A stretch of 64,000 nucleotides of DNA, taken from the NCBI GenBank assembly GCA_029224465.1, contig JAQXUQ010000008.1, positions 1 to 64,000 of the forward strand, written 5' to 3'. The first letter of the stretch is position 1, and every line of letters starts with the position of its first letter. The notes beneath the pieces were generated by a model that saw only the letters and a list, made by a program, of their open reading frames with translations, did no database searches and was not told the origin of the DNA. The position numbers and the translations under genes were made by a program. Positions 8,106-16,490 of this stretch are shown one piece after another. Source of the DNA: Bacillota bacterium. Its GTDB lineage: Bacteria > Bacillota > Clostridia > Lachnospirales > Lachnospiraceae.

Positions 8106-8140
8106 TGCGGCGGCAGCCGGAAAATCAGACTGCCGCCGCA
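8106..8140 (-). terminator. GC-rich hairpin between argG and DUF5721
   Basis: An 11-bp perfect stem of mainly G-C pairs (8106-8116 with 8130-8140) has a 13-nt loop in the 66-nt gap after argG. No T-run follows on the minus strand, so it is more likely a partial terminator or RNA-stability element than a full stop. Some argG transcripts could continue into DUF5721-pyrB-pyrI. Confidence 0.45.
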
Positions 8141-8149
8141 ACAATGATA

Positions 8150-9400
8150 TCACAGAAGATCCTGCCAGTTCTTCACATTTTCTTTTTTCGCGACTTCCTG
8201 CAGCTTCATTGCGCGGACCTTGGTGGAGAGTCCGAACAGATTGATGAAGCCGTTCGCGTCGGTATGATCGTACATATCGCCGGTCTTGAACGAAGCGATG
8301 GATTCATTGTACATCGAGTACGGAGAAGTCTCGCCGGCGCGGATAACATTGCCTTTGTAGAGTCCGAGCTTTACAGTGCCTGTTACGTAGCGCTGGGTGC
8401 TCTCGATGAATGCCTGCTCGGCCTCCCGAAGAGGAGAGAACCATTTGCCTTCATAAATAAGAGACGCAAACTTCGAGGCGATTTCATTCTTCAGCGCGTA
8501 GGTCTCACGGTCCAGGCAAAGCTCCTCGAGCTGCTGATGCGCTTCATAGAGTATTGTGCCGCCGGGGGTTTCATAGACGCCGCGGCTCTTCATGCCGACC
8601 ACGCGGTTCTCTACGATGTCGACGATGCCGATGCCGTTCTCGCCGCCGAGCTTATTGAGCTTGCGAATGATGTCGGAAAGCTTCATCTTCTCGCCGTTGA
8701 CGGCAACGGGAATTCCCTTTTCAAAATCAATTGTAAGATAGGTCGTCTTGTCGGGCGCCTGCTGCGGTGTCTTCGAAAGAACGAGGAGGTGCTCGTAATT
8801 CGGCTCGTTGGAAGGATCTTCAAGCTCCAGTCCTTCGTGGGAGATGTGCCAGAGGTTTCTGTCACGGCTGTAGCTTTCATCCTGTGAAAAAGGAAGATCG
8901 ATACCATGCTTATGCGCGTATTCGATTTCGGATTCGCGGGAATCCAGTTTCCAGTTCGGATCACGCCATGCGGCAATGATCTTCAGATCCGGTGCAAGCG
9001 CCTTGATTCCCAGTTCAAAACGGATCTGATCGTTGCCCTTGCCGGTCGCGCCGTGGCAGATGGCGACAGCGCCTTCCTTTCTCGCGACTTCCACAAGTTT
9101 CTTGGCAATCAGAGGGCGCGCCATCGACGTCCCGATCAGATATTTGTTCTCATAGACCGCATGCGCCTGAATGCAGGGAGCAACATATTCATCGCAGAAC
9201 TCGTCGATGACGTCGAGAATATAAAGCTTGTCCGCTCCGCAGTATCTTGCGCGCTCCTCGAGACCGTCGAGCTCCTGCTCCTGTCCGACGTTGATGCAGC
9301 AGCAGACAACATCATAATTGTAATTCTCTTTCAGCCAGGGAATGATACAGGTTGTATCAAGTCCGCCGGAGTATGCCAGTACAACTTTCTCTTTTGCCAT
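8150..9400 (-). CDS. argG: Argininosuccinate synthase
   Basis: A 416-residue ArgG. It joins citrulline and aspartate with ATP to form argininosuccinate. The PP-loop ATP motif is [12 protein letters not shown] near the N-terminus, followed by [53 protein letters not shown] and the C-terminal [16 protein letters not shown]. The ribosome site GGAGG lies 8 nt before ATG 9400. It is divergent from the GNAT-argJBD operon across a 223-bp control region with ArgR-like sites, so joint arginine control is likely. No argH is adjacent. Confidence 0.95.
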   Translation of the reverse strand: MAKEKVVLAYSGGLDTTCIIPWLKENYNYDVVCCCINVGQEQELDGLEERARYCGADKLYILDVIDEFCDEYVAPCIQAHAVYENKYLIGTSMARPLIAKKLVEVARKEGAVAICHGATGKGNDQIRFELGIKALAPDLKIIAAWRDPNWKLDSRESEIEYAHKHGIDLPFSQDESYSRDRNLWHISHEGLELEDPSNEPNYEHLLVLSKTPQQAPDKTTYLTIDFEKGIPVAVNGEKMKLSDIIRKLNKLGGENGIGIVDIVENRVVGMKSRGVYETPGGTILYEAHQQLEELCLDRETYALKNEIASKFASLIYEGKWFSPLREAEQAFIESTQRYVTGTVKLGLYKGNVIRAGETSPYSMYNESIASFKTGDMYDHTDANGFINLFGLSTKVRAMKLQEVAKKENVKNWQDLL

Positions 9401-9480
9401 AACGGAAAACCTCCATCTGAATCTTTCCTATCTTTATGAACTACCAAGACTATACATCAGAGGATATACGAATTCAAGCG

Positions 9481-9604
9481 GTAAAATATACATCCCGAAT
9501 GCAAAATATGAATAAATAAAAGCAATATTGCATAATAATCATCTATAAATGCATAATTACTAACTTTGCTGTTGCTTTTCTGCCGGGATGGATGTATATT
9601 TTAC
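9481..9604. promoter_or_regulatory. Divergent argG / argJBD promoters in a perfect inverted repeat
   Basis: A perfect 15-bp inverted repeat (9481-9495 with 9590-9604) has arms 94 bp apart. Each arm supplies the -10 box of an outward promoter. On the plus strand TTGCTT (9572-9577) and TATATT (9595-9600) have a 17-bp spacer. On the minus strand TTCATA (plus 9507-9512) and TATATT (plus 9485-9490) have a 16-bp spacer. This gives argG and the GNAT-argJBD operon identical -10 surroundings. Confidence 0.6.
9507..9563. promoter_or_regulatory. Candidate ArgR (ARG box) operators
   Basis: Between the divergent promoters lie three AT-rich ARG-box-like sites, at about 9507-9524, 9526-9543 and 9548-9563. 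Each has a TGAAT or TGCAT left half followed by an AT core, and the second has the best dyad (TTGCATAATAATCAT). ArgR boxes in E. coli and Bacillus are 18-bp dyads with TGAAT/ATTCA halves, so the match is partial. Placement over both -35 regions fits repression by arginine. Confidence 0.45.
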
Positions 9605-9623
9605 AAAACGTGAGAGGTAGACA

Positions 9624-10088
9624 ATGATGGAAGGCTCCGTTCTGATCCGGCCGATGACCAAAGAAGATTATGATGAGGTGCATGCGCTCTGGCTTACAAT
9701 TAAGGGGTTCGGTATCCGCGCAGTCGACGACTGCCGGGAAGATATTGAAAGATTTATCAGACGAAACCCGAGAACCAGTGTCGTTGCTGTCATGGACGGG
9801 AAGATTGTCGGTTCGATCCTCTGTGGCAATGACGGACGGCAGGGAACGCTGTATCATGTATGTGTAGCGGAGGCGTACCGGCGGCTTGGAATCGGCCGGC
9901 AGATGGTCGGCACATGCATGCGGTCCCTGCGGGAAGAAGGCATCAGTAAAGTTTCACTGGTGGCTTTTACTACGAATAAAGAAGGCAATGCGTTCTGGAA
10001 AGACATCGGATGGAAGAAAAGAGAAGATTTCTTCTATTATGATTTCCTTCTGAATGAAAAGAATATTACCCGTTTTATCGGAGAATGA
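9624..10088 (+). CDS. GNAT-family N-acetyltransferase, first gene of the arg operon
   Basis: A 154-residue GNAT protein. The acetyl-CoA binding motif A is LYHVCVAEAYRRLGIGRQMV, with an FWKDIGW motif B further on. GAGAGG lies before the tandem ATGATG at 9624; either may be used. It is 28 nt upstream of argJ under the arginine-type control region. A short GNAT at this place could be an N-acetylglutamate synthase that primes the pathway, but the sequence could equally be a general GNAT. No argA-type kinase-like domain is fused to it. Confidence 0.8.
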   Translation: MMEGSVLIRPMTKEDYDEVHALWLTIKGFGIRAVDDCREDIERFIRRNPRTSVVAVMDGKIVGSILCGNDGRQGTLYHVCVAEAYRRLGIGRQMVGTCMRSLREEGISKVSLVAFTTNKEGNAFWKDIGWKKREDFFYYDFLLNEKNITRFIGE

Positions 10089-10116
10089 AGCGGCCGGAAC
10101 GGCCGGGGAGGCAGAT

Positions 10117-11343
10117 ATGAAACAGATCAAAGGAGGCGTAGCGGCAGCGAAGGGTTTTTATGCCGCGGCGGCCGCAGCCGGCATTAAATATCAGGGAAGA
10201 GACGACATGGCACTCATTTACAGTGAAGTGCCGTGCGTCTGCGCAGGGACCTTTACATCCAATGTCGTGAAGGCGGCGCCGGTCTTATGGGACCGGAAGA
10301 TTGTCCGCGAGAGCGATAAAACAGTGCAGGCCGTCATCATCAATTCCGGCGTCGCGAATGCCTGCACCGGCGAACAGGGAATGCGGATCTGCAGGGCGGA
10401 GGCAGAAACTGCCGGCAGCGCACTCTCCATTGATCCGGAGGGTGTCCTTGTCGCTTCCACAGGAGTCATCGGAATGCAGATCGACACGGAGAAGATCCGT
10501 GCCGGTATCCATCTGCTGTCCGGACGGAAAGCGCATTCTTTCGAGGCAGGGGACCTTGCGTCGAAGGCGATCATGACGACGGATACGAAGAACAAGCAGC
10601 TTGCTTTTTCGTTTGAAATCGCAGGCAGAACAATTACGATCGGCGGCATGTGCAAGGGCTCCGGCATGATTCATCCCGGCATGTGCACCATGCTTGCGTT
10701 CATCACGACGGATCTTGCAATTGATAAGAAGCTTCTGCAGAAAGCGGTTTCGAGCGTCGTCGAAGATTCCTTCAATATGATTTCGGTCGACGGCGATATG
10801 TCGACAAATGATACGCTGCTCGTCCTTGCAAACGGAGAAGCGGGCAACCCGGTTCTTACGGAGGAAAATGCGGACTACATATGTTTTTACGAAGCGCTGG
10901 AAATGATCTGCAAGTGCCTTGCGAAAGAGATGGCCGGAGACGGCGAAGGCGCGACAAGGCTGATTGAGGCGGCAGTCGTGAATGCGGCAAGTGTGCATGA
11001 CGCAAAGCTCCTTGCGAAGTCCGTGATTCAGTCGAATCTGACGAAGGCGGCGGTTTTCGGCAAAGACGCCAACTGGGGCCGCGTTCTGTGCGCGCTCGGA
11101 TACAGCGGGGCCCAGTTTGACCCGGAGAATGTGGACCTGTATTTTGCTTCCGAAACAAAGAGCATCCTGATTTTTTCGAAGGGCTGTGCGGCGGCATATT
11201 CCGAAGAGGAGGCCTCCCTGATCCTCGGCGGGGAGAAAGTCATCATCCGCTGCGATATGCATATGGGCAGTGCCGGCGCGACGGCATGGGGATGCGATCT
11301 CAGCTATGATTATGTAAGAATCAACGCGGACTACCGTTCCTGA
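10117..11343 (+). CDS. argJ: Bifunctional ornithine acetyltransferase / N-acetylglutamate synthase
   Basis: A 408-residue ArgJ. It recycles the acetyl group from N-acetylornithine to glutamate and in some bacteria also uses acetyl-CoA. ATG 10117 follows GGGGAGG; an upstream in-frame ATG at 10054 lies inside the GNAT gene. The self-cleavage site is in [15 protein letters not shown]: Thr191 is the expected N-terminal nucleophile of the beta chain, and the residue before it is Cys instead of the usual Ala. The oxyanion and substrate motifs ASTGVIG and [16 protein letters not shown] are intact. It lies 62 nt before argB. Confidence 0.94.
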   Translation: MKQIKGGVAAAKGFYAAAAAAGIKYQGRDDMALIYSEVPCVCAGTFTSNVVKAAPVLWDRKIVRESDKTVQAVIINSGVANACTGEQGMRICRAEAETAGSALSIDPEGVLVASTGVIGMQIDTEKIRAGIHLLSGRKAHSFEAGDLASKAIMTTDTKNKQLAFSFEIAGRTITIGGMCKGSGMIHPGMCTMLAFITTDLAIDKKLLQKAVSSVVEDSFNMISVDGDMSTNDTLLVLANGEAGNPVLTEENADYICFYEALEMICKCLAKEMAGDGEGATRLIEAAVVNAASVHDAKLLAKSVIQSNLTKAAVFGKDANWGRVLCALGYSGAQFDPENVDLYFASETKSILIFSKGCAAAYSEEEASLILGGEKVIIRCDMHMGSAGATAWGCDLSYDYVRINADYRS

Positions 11344-11405
11344 GGAAGAGGCGGATGACCGTTCCTGAAGTGATCAGAGGAAAGTGCGGGAAGGAGTTTC
11401 CATAC

Positions 11406-12293
11406 ATGGAAGATTATCAGATCGAAGCGCAGAAAAAGGCGGAAGTGCTGATTGAGGCGCTCCCTTACATTCAGCGGTTTAACCGCAAGATCATTGTTGT
11501 CAAGTACGGCGGCTCCGCCATGTCCGACGAGAAGCTGCAAAAGAGCGTGATCGCCGATGTTACGCTGCTCAAACTCGTCGGATTCAAGCCGATTATCGTA
11601 CACGGCGGCGGAAAGGAAATATCATCCTGGGTCAGAAAAACCGGAAAGGAAGCACGGTTTGTCAAAGGACTCCGGGTAACGGATGAAGAGACCATGGAGA
11701 TTGCCGAGATGGTGCTCGGCCGCGTTTCCAAAAAGCTTGTTACCATGGCGGAGGAGCTCGGCGTCAAAGCCTGCAGCATCAGCGGCAAGGACGGATCGCT
11801 GCTGCATGTGAAGAAAAAGCTCCTTGCAGACGGCACGGACATCGGCTTCGTCGGAGAAGTTACTTCGGCAGATCCGAAAATCCTGTTCGACATGCTCGAC
11901 AACGACTATCTGCCGATCGTCGCGCCGATCGGTCTGGACGATCATTTTGAAACCTATAATATCAACGCGGATGAAGCAGCCTGCGCGATTGCAAAGGCAG
12001 TCGGCGCCGACAAGCTTGTGTATCTGACCGACGTGGAAGGACTCTACAGAAATTTTGAGGACAAAACATCGTTCATCTCGAGAATCAGTGTCGGCGAAGC
12101 GGAGGCAATGATCCGGGACGGCATTGTCGGCGGCGGCATGCTGCCCAAGCTTTCCAACTGCACGGAAGCCGTCCGCGGCGGTGTAAAAAGAGTGCATATT
12201 CTGGACGGGAGAATTCCGCACAGTATCCTGCTTGAAATTTTCACGGACAAAGGAAACGGAACCATGTTTTACATGGATGACGACAAAGACTGA
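11406..12293 (+). CDS. argB: N-acetylglutamate kinase
   Basis: A 295-residue ArgB of the amino-acid kinase family, which phosphorylates N-acetylglutamate. Motifs in order: VVKYGGSAM (phosphate binding), [21 protein letters not shown] (substrate loop) and [12 protein letters not shown] (nucleotide site). The N-terminal helix of about 28 residues ([20 protein letters not shown]) is typical of the arginine-inhibited hexameric form, which suggests feedback inhibition. I choose ATG 11406 because AAGGAG (11391-11396) precedes it; the ATG at 11355 lacks a site. argC, usual in this cluster, is absent here. Confidence 0.94.
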   Translation: MEDYQIEAQKKAEVLIEALPYIQRFNRKIIVVKYGGSAMSDEKLQKSVIADVTLLKLVGFKPIIVHGGGKEISSWVRKTGKEARFVKGLRVTDEETMEIAEMVLGRVSKKLVTMAEELGVKACSISGKDGSLLHVKKKLLADGTDIGFVGEVTSADPKILFDMLDNDYLPIVAPIGLDDHFETYNINADEAACAIAKAVGADKLVYLTDVEGLYRNFEDKTSFISRISVGEAEAMIRDGIVGGGMLPKLSNCTEAVRGGVKRVHILDGRIPHSILLEIFTDKGNGTMFYMDDDKD

Positions 12294-12317
12294 ACAGCAG
12301 GCCGGAAGGAGGCAGGT

Positions 12318-13520
12318 ATGGCAGATACAATGAAACAGATGATCGAACAGGCGGAGCAGGATCTGCTGCACACGTACAACCGCTATCAGATTGTCTTTGA
12401 CCACGGCTCCGGTGTTTACCTGTATGATGTGAACGGAAAGAAGTATCTGGATTTCTGCGCGGGAATCGCTGTTTTCGCCCTTGGATACGCGAATAAAGAA
12501 TACAATGACGCGCTGAAGGCGCAGGTCGATAAAATCCTGCATACCTCTAACTACTTCTATAATGAGCCGGCGATCCGGGCGGCACATCTTCTAAAACAGG
12601 CTTCCGGGATGGACCGGGTGTTCTTTACGAACTCCGGCGCGGAAGCAGTCGAAGGAGCGCTCAAGGCTGCCGTGAAGTACGCCTATGAAAAGGACGGGCG
12701 CACAGATCATGAAGTGATCGCCATGGAACATTCGTTTCACGGAAGAACCTACGGCGCCCTGTCGGTGACCGGCAATCCGCATTACAGAGAGGCATTCGGA
12801 ACAATGCCTTGCGGCGCGCGCTTTGCGAAATTCAATGATTTCGCTTCGGTGGAGGCACTCGCGGACGACAGAACGTGTGCGGTGATTCTCGAACCCGTAC
12901 AGGGCGAGGGAGGCCTGCAGCCGGCTGCAGAGTCGTTCCTGCGGGATGTCCGGAACTTCTGTGACGAACGGGGGATCCTTCTGATTTTTGATGAAGTGCA
13001 GTGCGGTATGGGGCGGTGCGGCTCGATGTTCCGCTGGCAGAAGTTCGGAATAAAGCCCGATATCATGACAAGTGCCAAAGCGCTTGGCTGCGGCGTTCCG
13101 GTCGGCGCTTTTCTTCTGACCGAGGAAGTGGCGCAGCATTCGCTGGTGCCGGGAGACCATGGCACAACCTACGGAGGAAACCCGCTTGCGTGCGCGGCTG
13201 TCTGCAAAGTTCTTGAATTATACGAGAAGGACCATATAATAGATCATGTGAACGAAATCGGGCCTTATCTGGAGGCGCAGCTGGACCGGCTTGCTTCGCG
13301 CTATGCATGCATTCTTGAGCGGCGCGGCTGCGGACTGATGCAGGGACTGGTCTTTGATCGTCCGGTGGCGCCCGTCATAAATGCTGCCATGGACAGAGGT
13401 CTTGTGCTGATCAATGCCGGCAGCAATATTCTGCGTTTCGTTCCGCCGCTGATTATTACCAAAGAGAACGTGGACGAAATGATCTCCATTCTGGAACCGG
13501 TCATTGCCGCGCTTCTTTGA
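12318..13520 (+). CDS. argD: Acetylornithine aminotransferase
   Basis: A 400-residue class III PLP aminotransferase that makes N-acetylornithine. Seen: YLDFCAGIAVFALGYAN, FFTNSGAEAVEGALKAA (cofactor phosphate), EPVQGEGGLQPA, IFDEVQCGMGRCG, and the Schiff-base Lys in MTSAKALGCGVPVGAF. GGAAGGAGG lies before ATG 12318, 24 nt after argB. It closes the GNAT-argJ-argB-argD operon. An 8-bp hairpin without a T-run follows at 13523-13544, so some transcription may enter the next gene. Confidence 0.94.
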   Translation: MADTMKQMIEQAEQDLLHTYNRYQIVFDHGSGVYLYDVNGKKYLDFCAGIAVFALGYANKEYNDALKAQVDKILHTSNYFYNEPAIRAAHLLKQASGMDRVFFTNSGAEAVEGALKAAVKYAYEKDGRTDHEVIAMEHSFHGRTYGALSVTGNPHYREAFGTMPCGARFAKFNDFASVEALADDRTCAVILEPVQGEGGLQPAAESFLRDVRNFCDERGILLIFDEVQCGMGRCGSMFRWQKFGIKPDIMTSAKALGCGVPVGAFLLTEEVAQHSLVPGDHGTTYGGNPLACAAVCKVLELYEKDHIIDHVNEIGPYLEAQLDRLASRYACILERRGCGLMQGLVFDRPVAPVINAAMDRGLVLINAGSNILRFVPPLIITKENVDEMISILEPVIAALL

Positions 13521-13522
13521 AC

Positions 13523-13544
13523 TTTCACGCCGGACCGCGTGAAA
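13523..13544 (+). terminator. Weak hairpin after argD
   Basis: A perfect 8-bp stem (13523-13530 with 13537-13544) has a 6-nt loop, starting 3 nt after the argD stop and ending 17 nt before the next ATG. No T-run follows, so it is probably a weak terminator or processing site. Confidence 0.35.
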
Positions 13545-13561
13545 ATCCATGGAGATTGTAC

Positions 13562-14932
13562 ATGAGTATCAGAACCAGAATCGCTTCAGCTGTGACCGCA
13601 ATGATTCTTCTTGCCGCGATCATCGGTTTTTCCATCATGCCGCAGGGCGGTCGGGAAGGCTCGCCCGCGGCTTTCTTTTCGCGCAGAACAACCCTGCATT
13701 TGTGGTATGAGGATGCTGCTCTGACAGATTTTCTGAACTCTGTCACGGTATCCTACAATGACAGGCAGACCCGCTACCGTGTGGAGCCGAAGCTGATTAC
13801 GGATACGGATTATCTGGACAGGATTTACAAAGCTTCGGTCGACAATGACAATCTGCCGGACATTTATGTGCTTGGGAATGATTCCCTGGAGAGAGCTGTT
13901 CTGACGGGCCTTGCGGCGCCGGTCATGGACAGCACGCATTTTACCGATACGAAATACTTCCCGCAGGCGGCTATCGACGCGGTGACGTATGAAGGCGAAA
14001 CCGTAGCGTATCCGTTGTCTTTTGAAACTTCGGCGCTTCTGTACAATGAGGACTATCTGCAGATGATGGCGGACAAAGCCGGGAAGTCACTGGAGGATAC
14101 GGTGCCGAAGACGATTATCGATATCATTTCCCTCTCGAACAGCTTTGACGCGCCGGAAGGCGTCACGGATATCTTCAAGTGGGATGTCAGCGACATTTTC
14201 TATAATTATTATTTCATCGGAAACTATATGAGCGTCGGCGGAAAGGACGGAGACGATCCGAAAAACCTTGACATTTACAACAGCAAGGTCATCCAGTGCC
14301 TGCAGGTTTATCAGCAGCTTAACTCTTACTTTGCGATCAATACGGATACAGATGATTACAGCAGTGTTATCAATGACTTCGCGGACGGGAGGATTGTCTT
14401 TACGGTTGCGACGACAGGTGCGGTGAAAACGCTCCGGGACAAGACAGCGTCCGGAGACAGTACGGTCCGGTACGGCGTCACGATGCTGCCGGATCTTACG
14501 AAAGATCTGAAATCCAAACCGATGTCGGTGACGGACTGTTTTGTTGTAAACGGGTATTCGGAGCAGCAGAATGCCGCGAACAGCTTTATTCAGTATGTAC
14601 TGTACTCGCAGATGTCGGATTTTTACGCGCGGACAGGAAAAGCGCCGGCACTGTCCTCCTATGACTACAGCGCGACGGACGATCACATGACCGGTTTCTG
14701 CAGATCTTATGAAGCGTCCGCGCCGATCACAAAGCTCCGGGAAGCAAGCAATTTCTGGATGCTGATGGAAAATGCCTTCGCGAAGATCTGGGACGGGGCG
14801 GATTCAAACGATACGATGCATGATTTGTACGAACAGCTGATGGTGCAGATCACGGGCGGAAGCGTTACGGTGAACCGGCTGCCGGATCCGGAACGCATTG
14901 ACATCAGCGCGCAGCTTACCGGCGGCGACTGA
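13562..14932 (+). CDS. Orphan extracellular solute-binding protein (MalE-like)
   Basis: A 456-residue family 1 solute-binding protein. An N-terminal hydrophobic segment (IASAVTAMILLAAIIGFSI) serves as signal peptide or anchor; there is no lipobox Cys. The mature part carries the usual pattern for this fold: LHLWYEDAALTDFLNSV, LPDIYVLGNDSLERAVL, VAYPLSFETSALLYNEDYL and YGVTMLPDLTK. ATG 13562 is preceded by GGAG at good spacing. No ABC permease or ATPase genes are near, so it may work with a remote transporter or act as a sensor part. It lies just upstream of comEA, separated by a large hairpin. Confidence 0.8.
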   Translation: MSIRTRIASAVTAMILLAAIIGFSIMPQGGREGSPAAFFSRRTTLHLWYEDAALTDFLNSVTVSYNDRQTRYRVEPKLITDTDYLDRIYKASVDNDNLPDIYVLGNDSLERAVLTGLAAPVMDSTHFTDTKYFPQAAIDAVTYEGETVAYPLSFETSALLYNEDYLQMMADKAGKSLEDTVPKTIIDIISLSNSFDAPEGVTDIFKWDVSDIFYNYYFIGNYMSVGGKDGDDPKNLDIYNSKVIQCLQVYQQLNSYFAINTDTDDYSSVINDFADGRIVFTVATTGAVKTLRDKTASGDSTVRYGVTMLPDLTKDLKSKPMSVTDCFVVNGYSEQQNAANSFIQYVLYSQMSDFYARTGKAPALSSYDYSATDDHMTGFCRSYEASAPITKLREASNFWMLMENAFAKIWDGADSNDTMHDLYEQLMVQITGGSVTVNRLPDPERIDISAQLTGGD

Positions 14933-14978
14933 AATTGACTGACCGGCATTGAAAACAAAGTATATTTAGATTAGAATA

Positions 14979-15022
14979 AATAAGCATAGCGGGGCTCCGG
15001 AAAGGGTATCGCTATGCTTATT
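14979..15022 (+). promoter_or_regulatory. comEA: Large hairpin spanning the comEA start codon
   Basis: A perfect 13-bp stem (14979-14991 with 15010-15022) encloses an 18-nt loop. The comEA ATG (15014-15016) is in the right arm and its ribosome site GAAAGGG is in the loop and loop edge. As drawn, the structure would block initiation. It could instead end the solute-binding protein transcript, but the run after it is only TTATTGAGTTT. Confidence 0.55.
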
Positions 15023-15769
15023 GAGTTTGGAATGCGAATCCGCCTGGCGCTGGATGCTGCCCGCAGGGTGCTTTCGCGGAGGAAGAAAACGGTCACGATC
15101 ACCGCAAAGATCCTTCTGGTGCTGTTTGTCTGTATCTGTTTCAGCGCCTGTTCGAAAGGCGGCGCGCAGGAAACTTTTACTCTGTCTTCGGACGGTGCGG
15201 CGCTGGCGGAAGAGACGCCGGCGGGGCGGGAAGGAGCTTACGAGGCGGTTTCTGCGGATGCCTCACGAACGGATTCGCAGGAACAGAAGCCGCGGGAGAT
15301 TGTTGTCTATGTCTGCGGTGCGGTGAAACATGAGGGTGTATATACGCTGCCGGAGTCTTCGCGCGCGGCAGCAGCCATTGAGGCTGCCGGCGGTTTTTCA
15401 GAAGATGCGGACAGGGCTGCCTTGAATCTTGCGTGCCTGTTAGAAGACGGGCAGAAAATTCTTGTTCCCGGGAAAGGAGAAACAGCACTTTCCGCGGACG
15501 GAGCGTCAGTTTCCACGCAGGGCGGCATTACGTCGGGCTTGAACGGTAACGAAACCGGGAGCGGCGGCGCCACAGGCAAGATCAATATCAACCGCGCGGG
15601 TGAACAGGAGCTGCAGAAGATTCCCGGTGTCGGCAAGGCCAGAGCGGCAGCGATTGCCGCGTACCGGCAGGAACACGGGCCGTTTTCGGCAATTGAAGAT
15701 ATCATGAAGGTTTCCGGCATCAAGCAGGCAGCCTTTTCCGGGATGAAGGACGCAATCTGCGTGGATTAA
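15014..15769 (+). CDS. comEA: ComEA-like DNA-binding competence protein
   Basis: A 251-residue protein. A basic N-terminus and hydrophobic stretch end in FSACSKG, a plausible lipobox, so it may be a lipoprotein. An SLBB domain follows (EIVVYVCGAVKHEGVYTLP, then ALNLACLLEDGQKILVPG), then a Gly/Thr-rich linker, then a C-terminal helix-hairpin-helix pair (ININRAGEQELQKIPGVGKA). In competent Gram-positives ComEA binds double-stranded DNA at the membrane. comEC is 3.3 kb downstream but frameshifted. An alternative ATG at 15032 would escape the hairpin but has a poor ribosome site. Confidence 0.88.
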   Translation: MLIEFGMRIRLALDAARRVLSRRKKTVTITAKILLVLFVCICFSACSKGGAQETFTLSSDGAALAEETPAGREGAYEAVSADASRTDSQEQKPREIVVYVCGAVKHEGVYTLPESSRAAAAIEAAGGFSEDADRAALNLACLLEDGQKILVPGKGETALSADGASVSTQGGITSGLNGNETGSGGATGKININRAGEQELQKIPGVGKARAAAIAAYRQEHGPFSAIEDIMKVSGIKQAAFSGMKDAICVD

Positions 15770-15788
15770 CGCAGCAGGAGTAGTTGTA

Positions 15789-16484
15789 ATGGCGAAGAAG
15801 ATACTGGTCGTAGATGACGAGAAACTGATAGTCAAGGGAATCCGCTTCAGCCTGGAGCAGGACAACTATGCGGTGGATGCCGCCTATGACGGGGAAGAGG
15901 GCCTTGAGAAGGCGAAGAGCGGGCAATATGATTTGATTCTTCTGGACCTGATGCTGCCGAAGATGAGCGGCCTTGAGGTCTGCCAGCAGATCCGGGAATT
16001 TTCGGATGTTCCCGTAATCATGCTGACCGCCAAGGGCGAGGATATGGACAAGATCCTCGGTCTCGAATACGGCGCTGATGATTACATCACAAAGCCGTTC
16101 AATATTCTGGAGCTGAAGGCCAGAATCAAGGCGATTCTGCGGCGCACTTCTCCTGAAAAGGAAAGGAAGAACGCGTCTGTGATCGAGAGCGGGAACCTTC
16201 GCATCGACCGGGAGAACCGGCGCCTGTCCATCAGCGGAAGAGAGATCAACCTGACGAGCAAGGAGTTCGAGCTTCTGGATTTTCTCGTGGCCAATCCCGG
16301 GAAGGTATACAGCAGAACCGAGCTGCTTCATATTATCTGGGGGAAGACAGATAAGAGCGATGAACGTACCGTCGATGTTCATGTGCGGCGGCTTCGTGAA
16401 AAGATTGAGCCGAATCCTTCGGAACCGGTCTACGTTCAGACAAAATGGGGTGTAGGATACTTTTATCAGGAGCACCACGCTTAA
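15789..16484 (+). CDS. OmpR/PhoB-type response regulator
   Basis: A 231-residue two-domain regulator. The receiver has the acidic pair in LVVDDEKL, the phosphorylated Asp in LILLDLMLPKMSG, Thr in VIMLTAKGEDMD and Lys in YITKPFNILEL. The C-terminal winged helix has LTSKEFELLDFLVANPG, DERTVDVHVRRLREKIE and the wing VQTKWGVGYF. It lies 6 nt before its histidine kinase and 19 nt after comEA, so it may share the comEA transcript. It resembles WalR/MtrA-type regulators of cell-wall homeostasis, but targets cannot be read from sequence. Confidence 0.9.
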   Translation: MAKKILVVDDEKLIVKGIRFSLEQDNYAVDAAYDGEEGLEKAKSGQYDLILLDLMLPKMSGLEVCQQIREFSDVPVIMLTAKGEDMDKILGLEYGADDYITKPFNILELKARIKAILRRTSPEKERKNASVIESGNLRIDRENRRLSISGREINLTSKEFELLDFLVANPGKVYSRTELLHIIWGKTDKSDERTVDVHVRRLREKIEPNPSEPVYVQTKWGVGYFYQEHHA

Positions 16485-16490
16485 AGATTC

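Noticed and set aside
8096-9439. Two long plus-strand frames opposite argG
   Set aside because: argG on the minus strand explains the region fully. Third-codon-position GC bias creates the open antisense frames.
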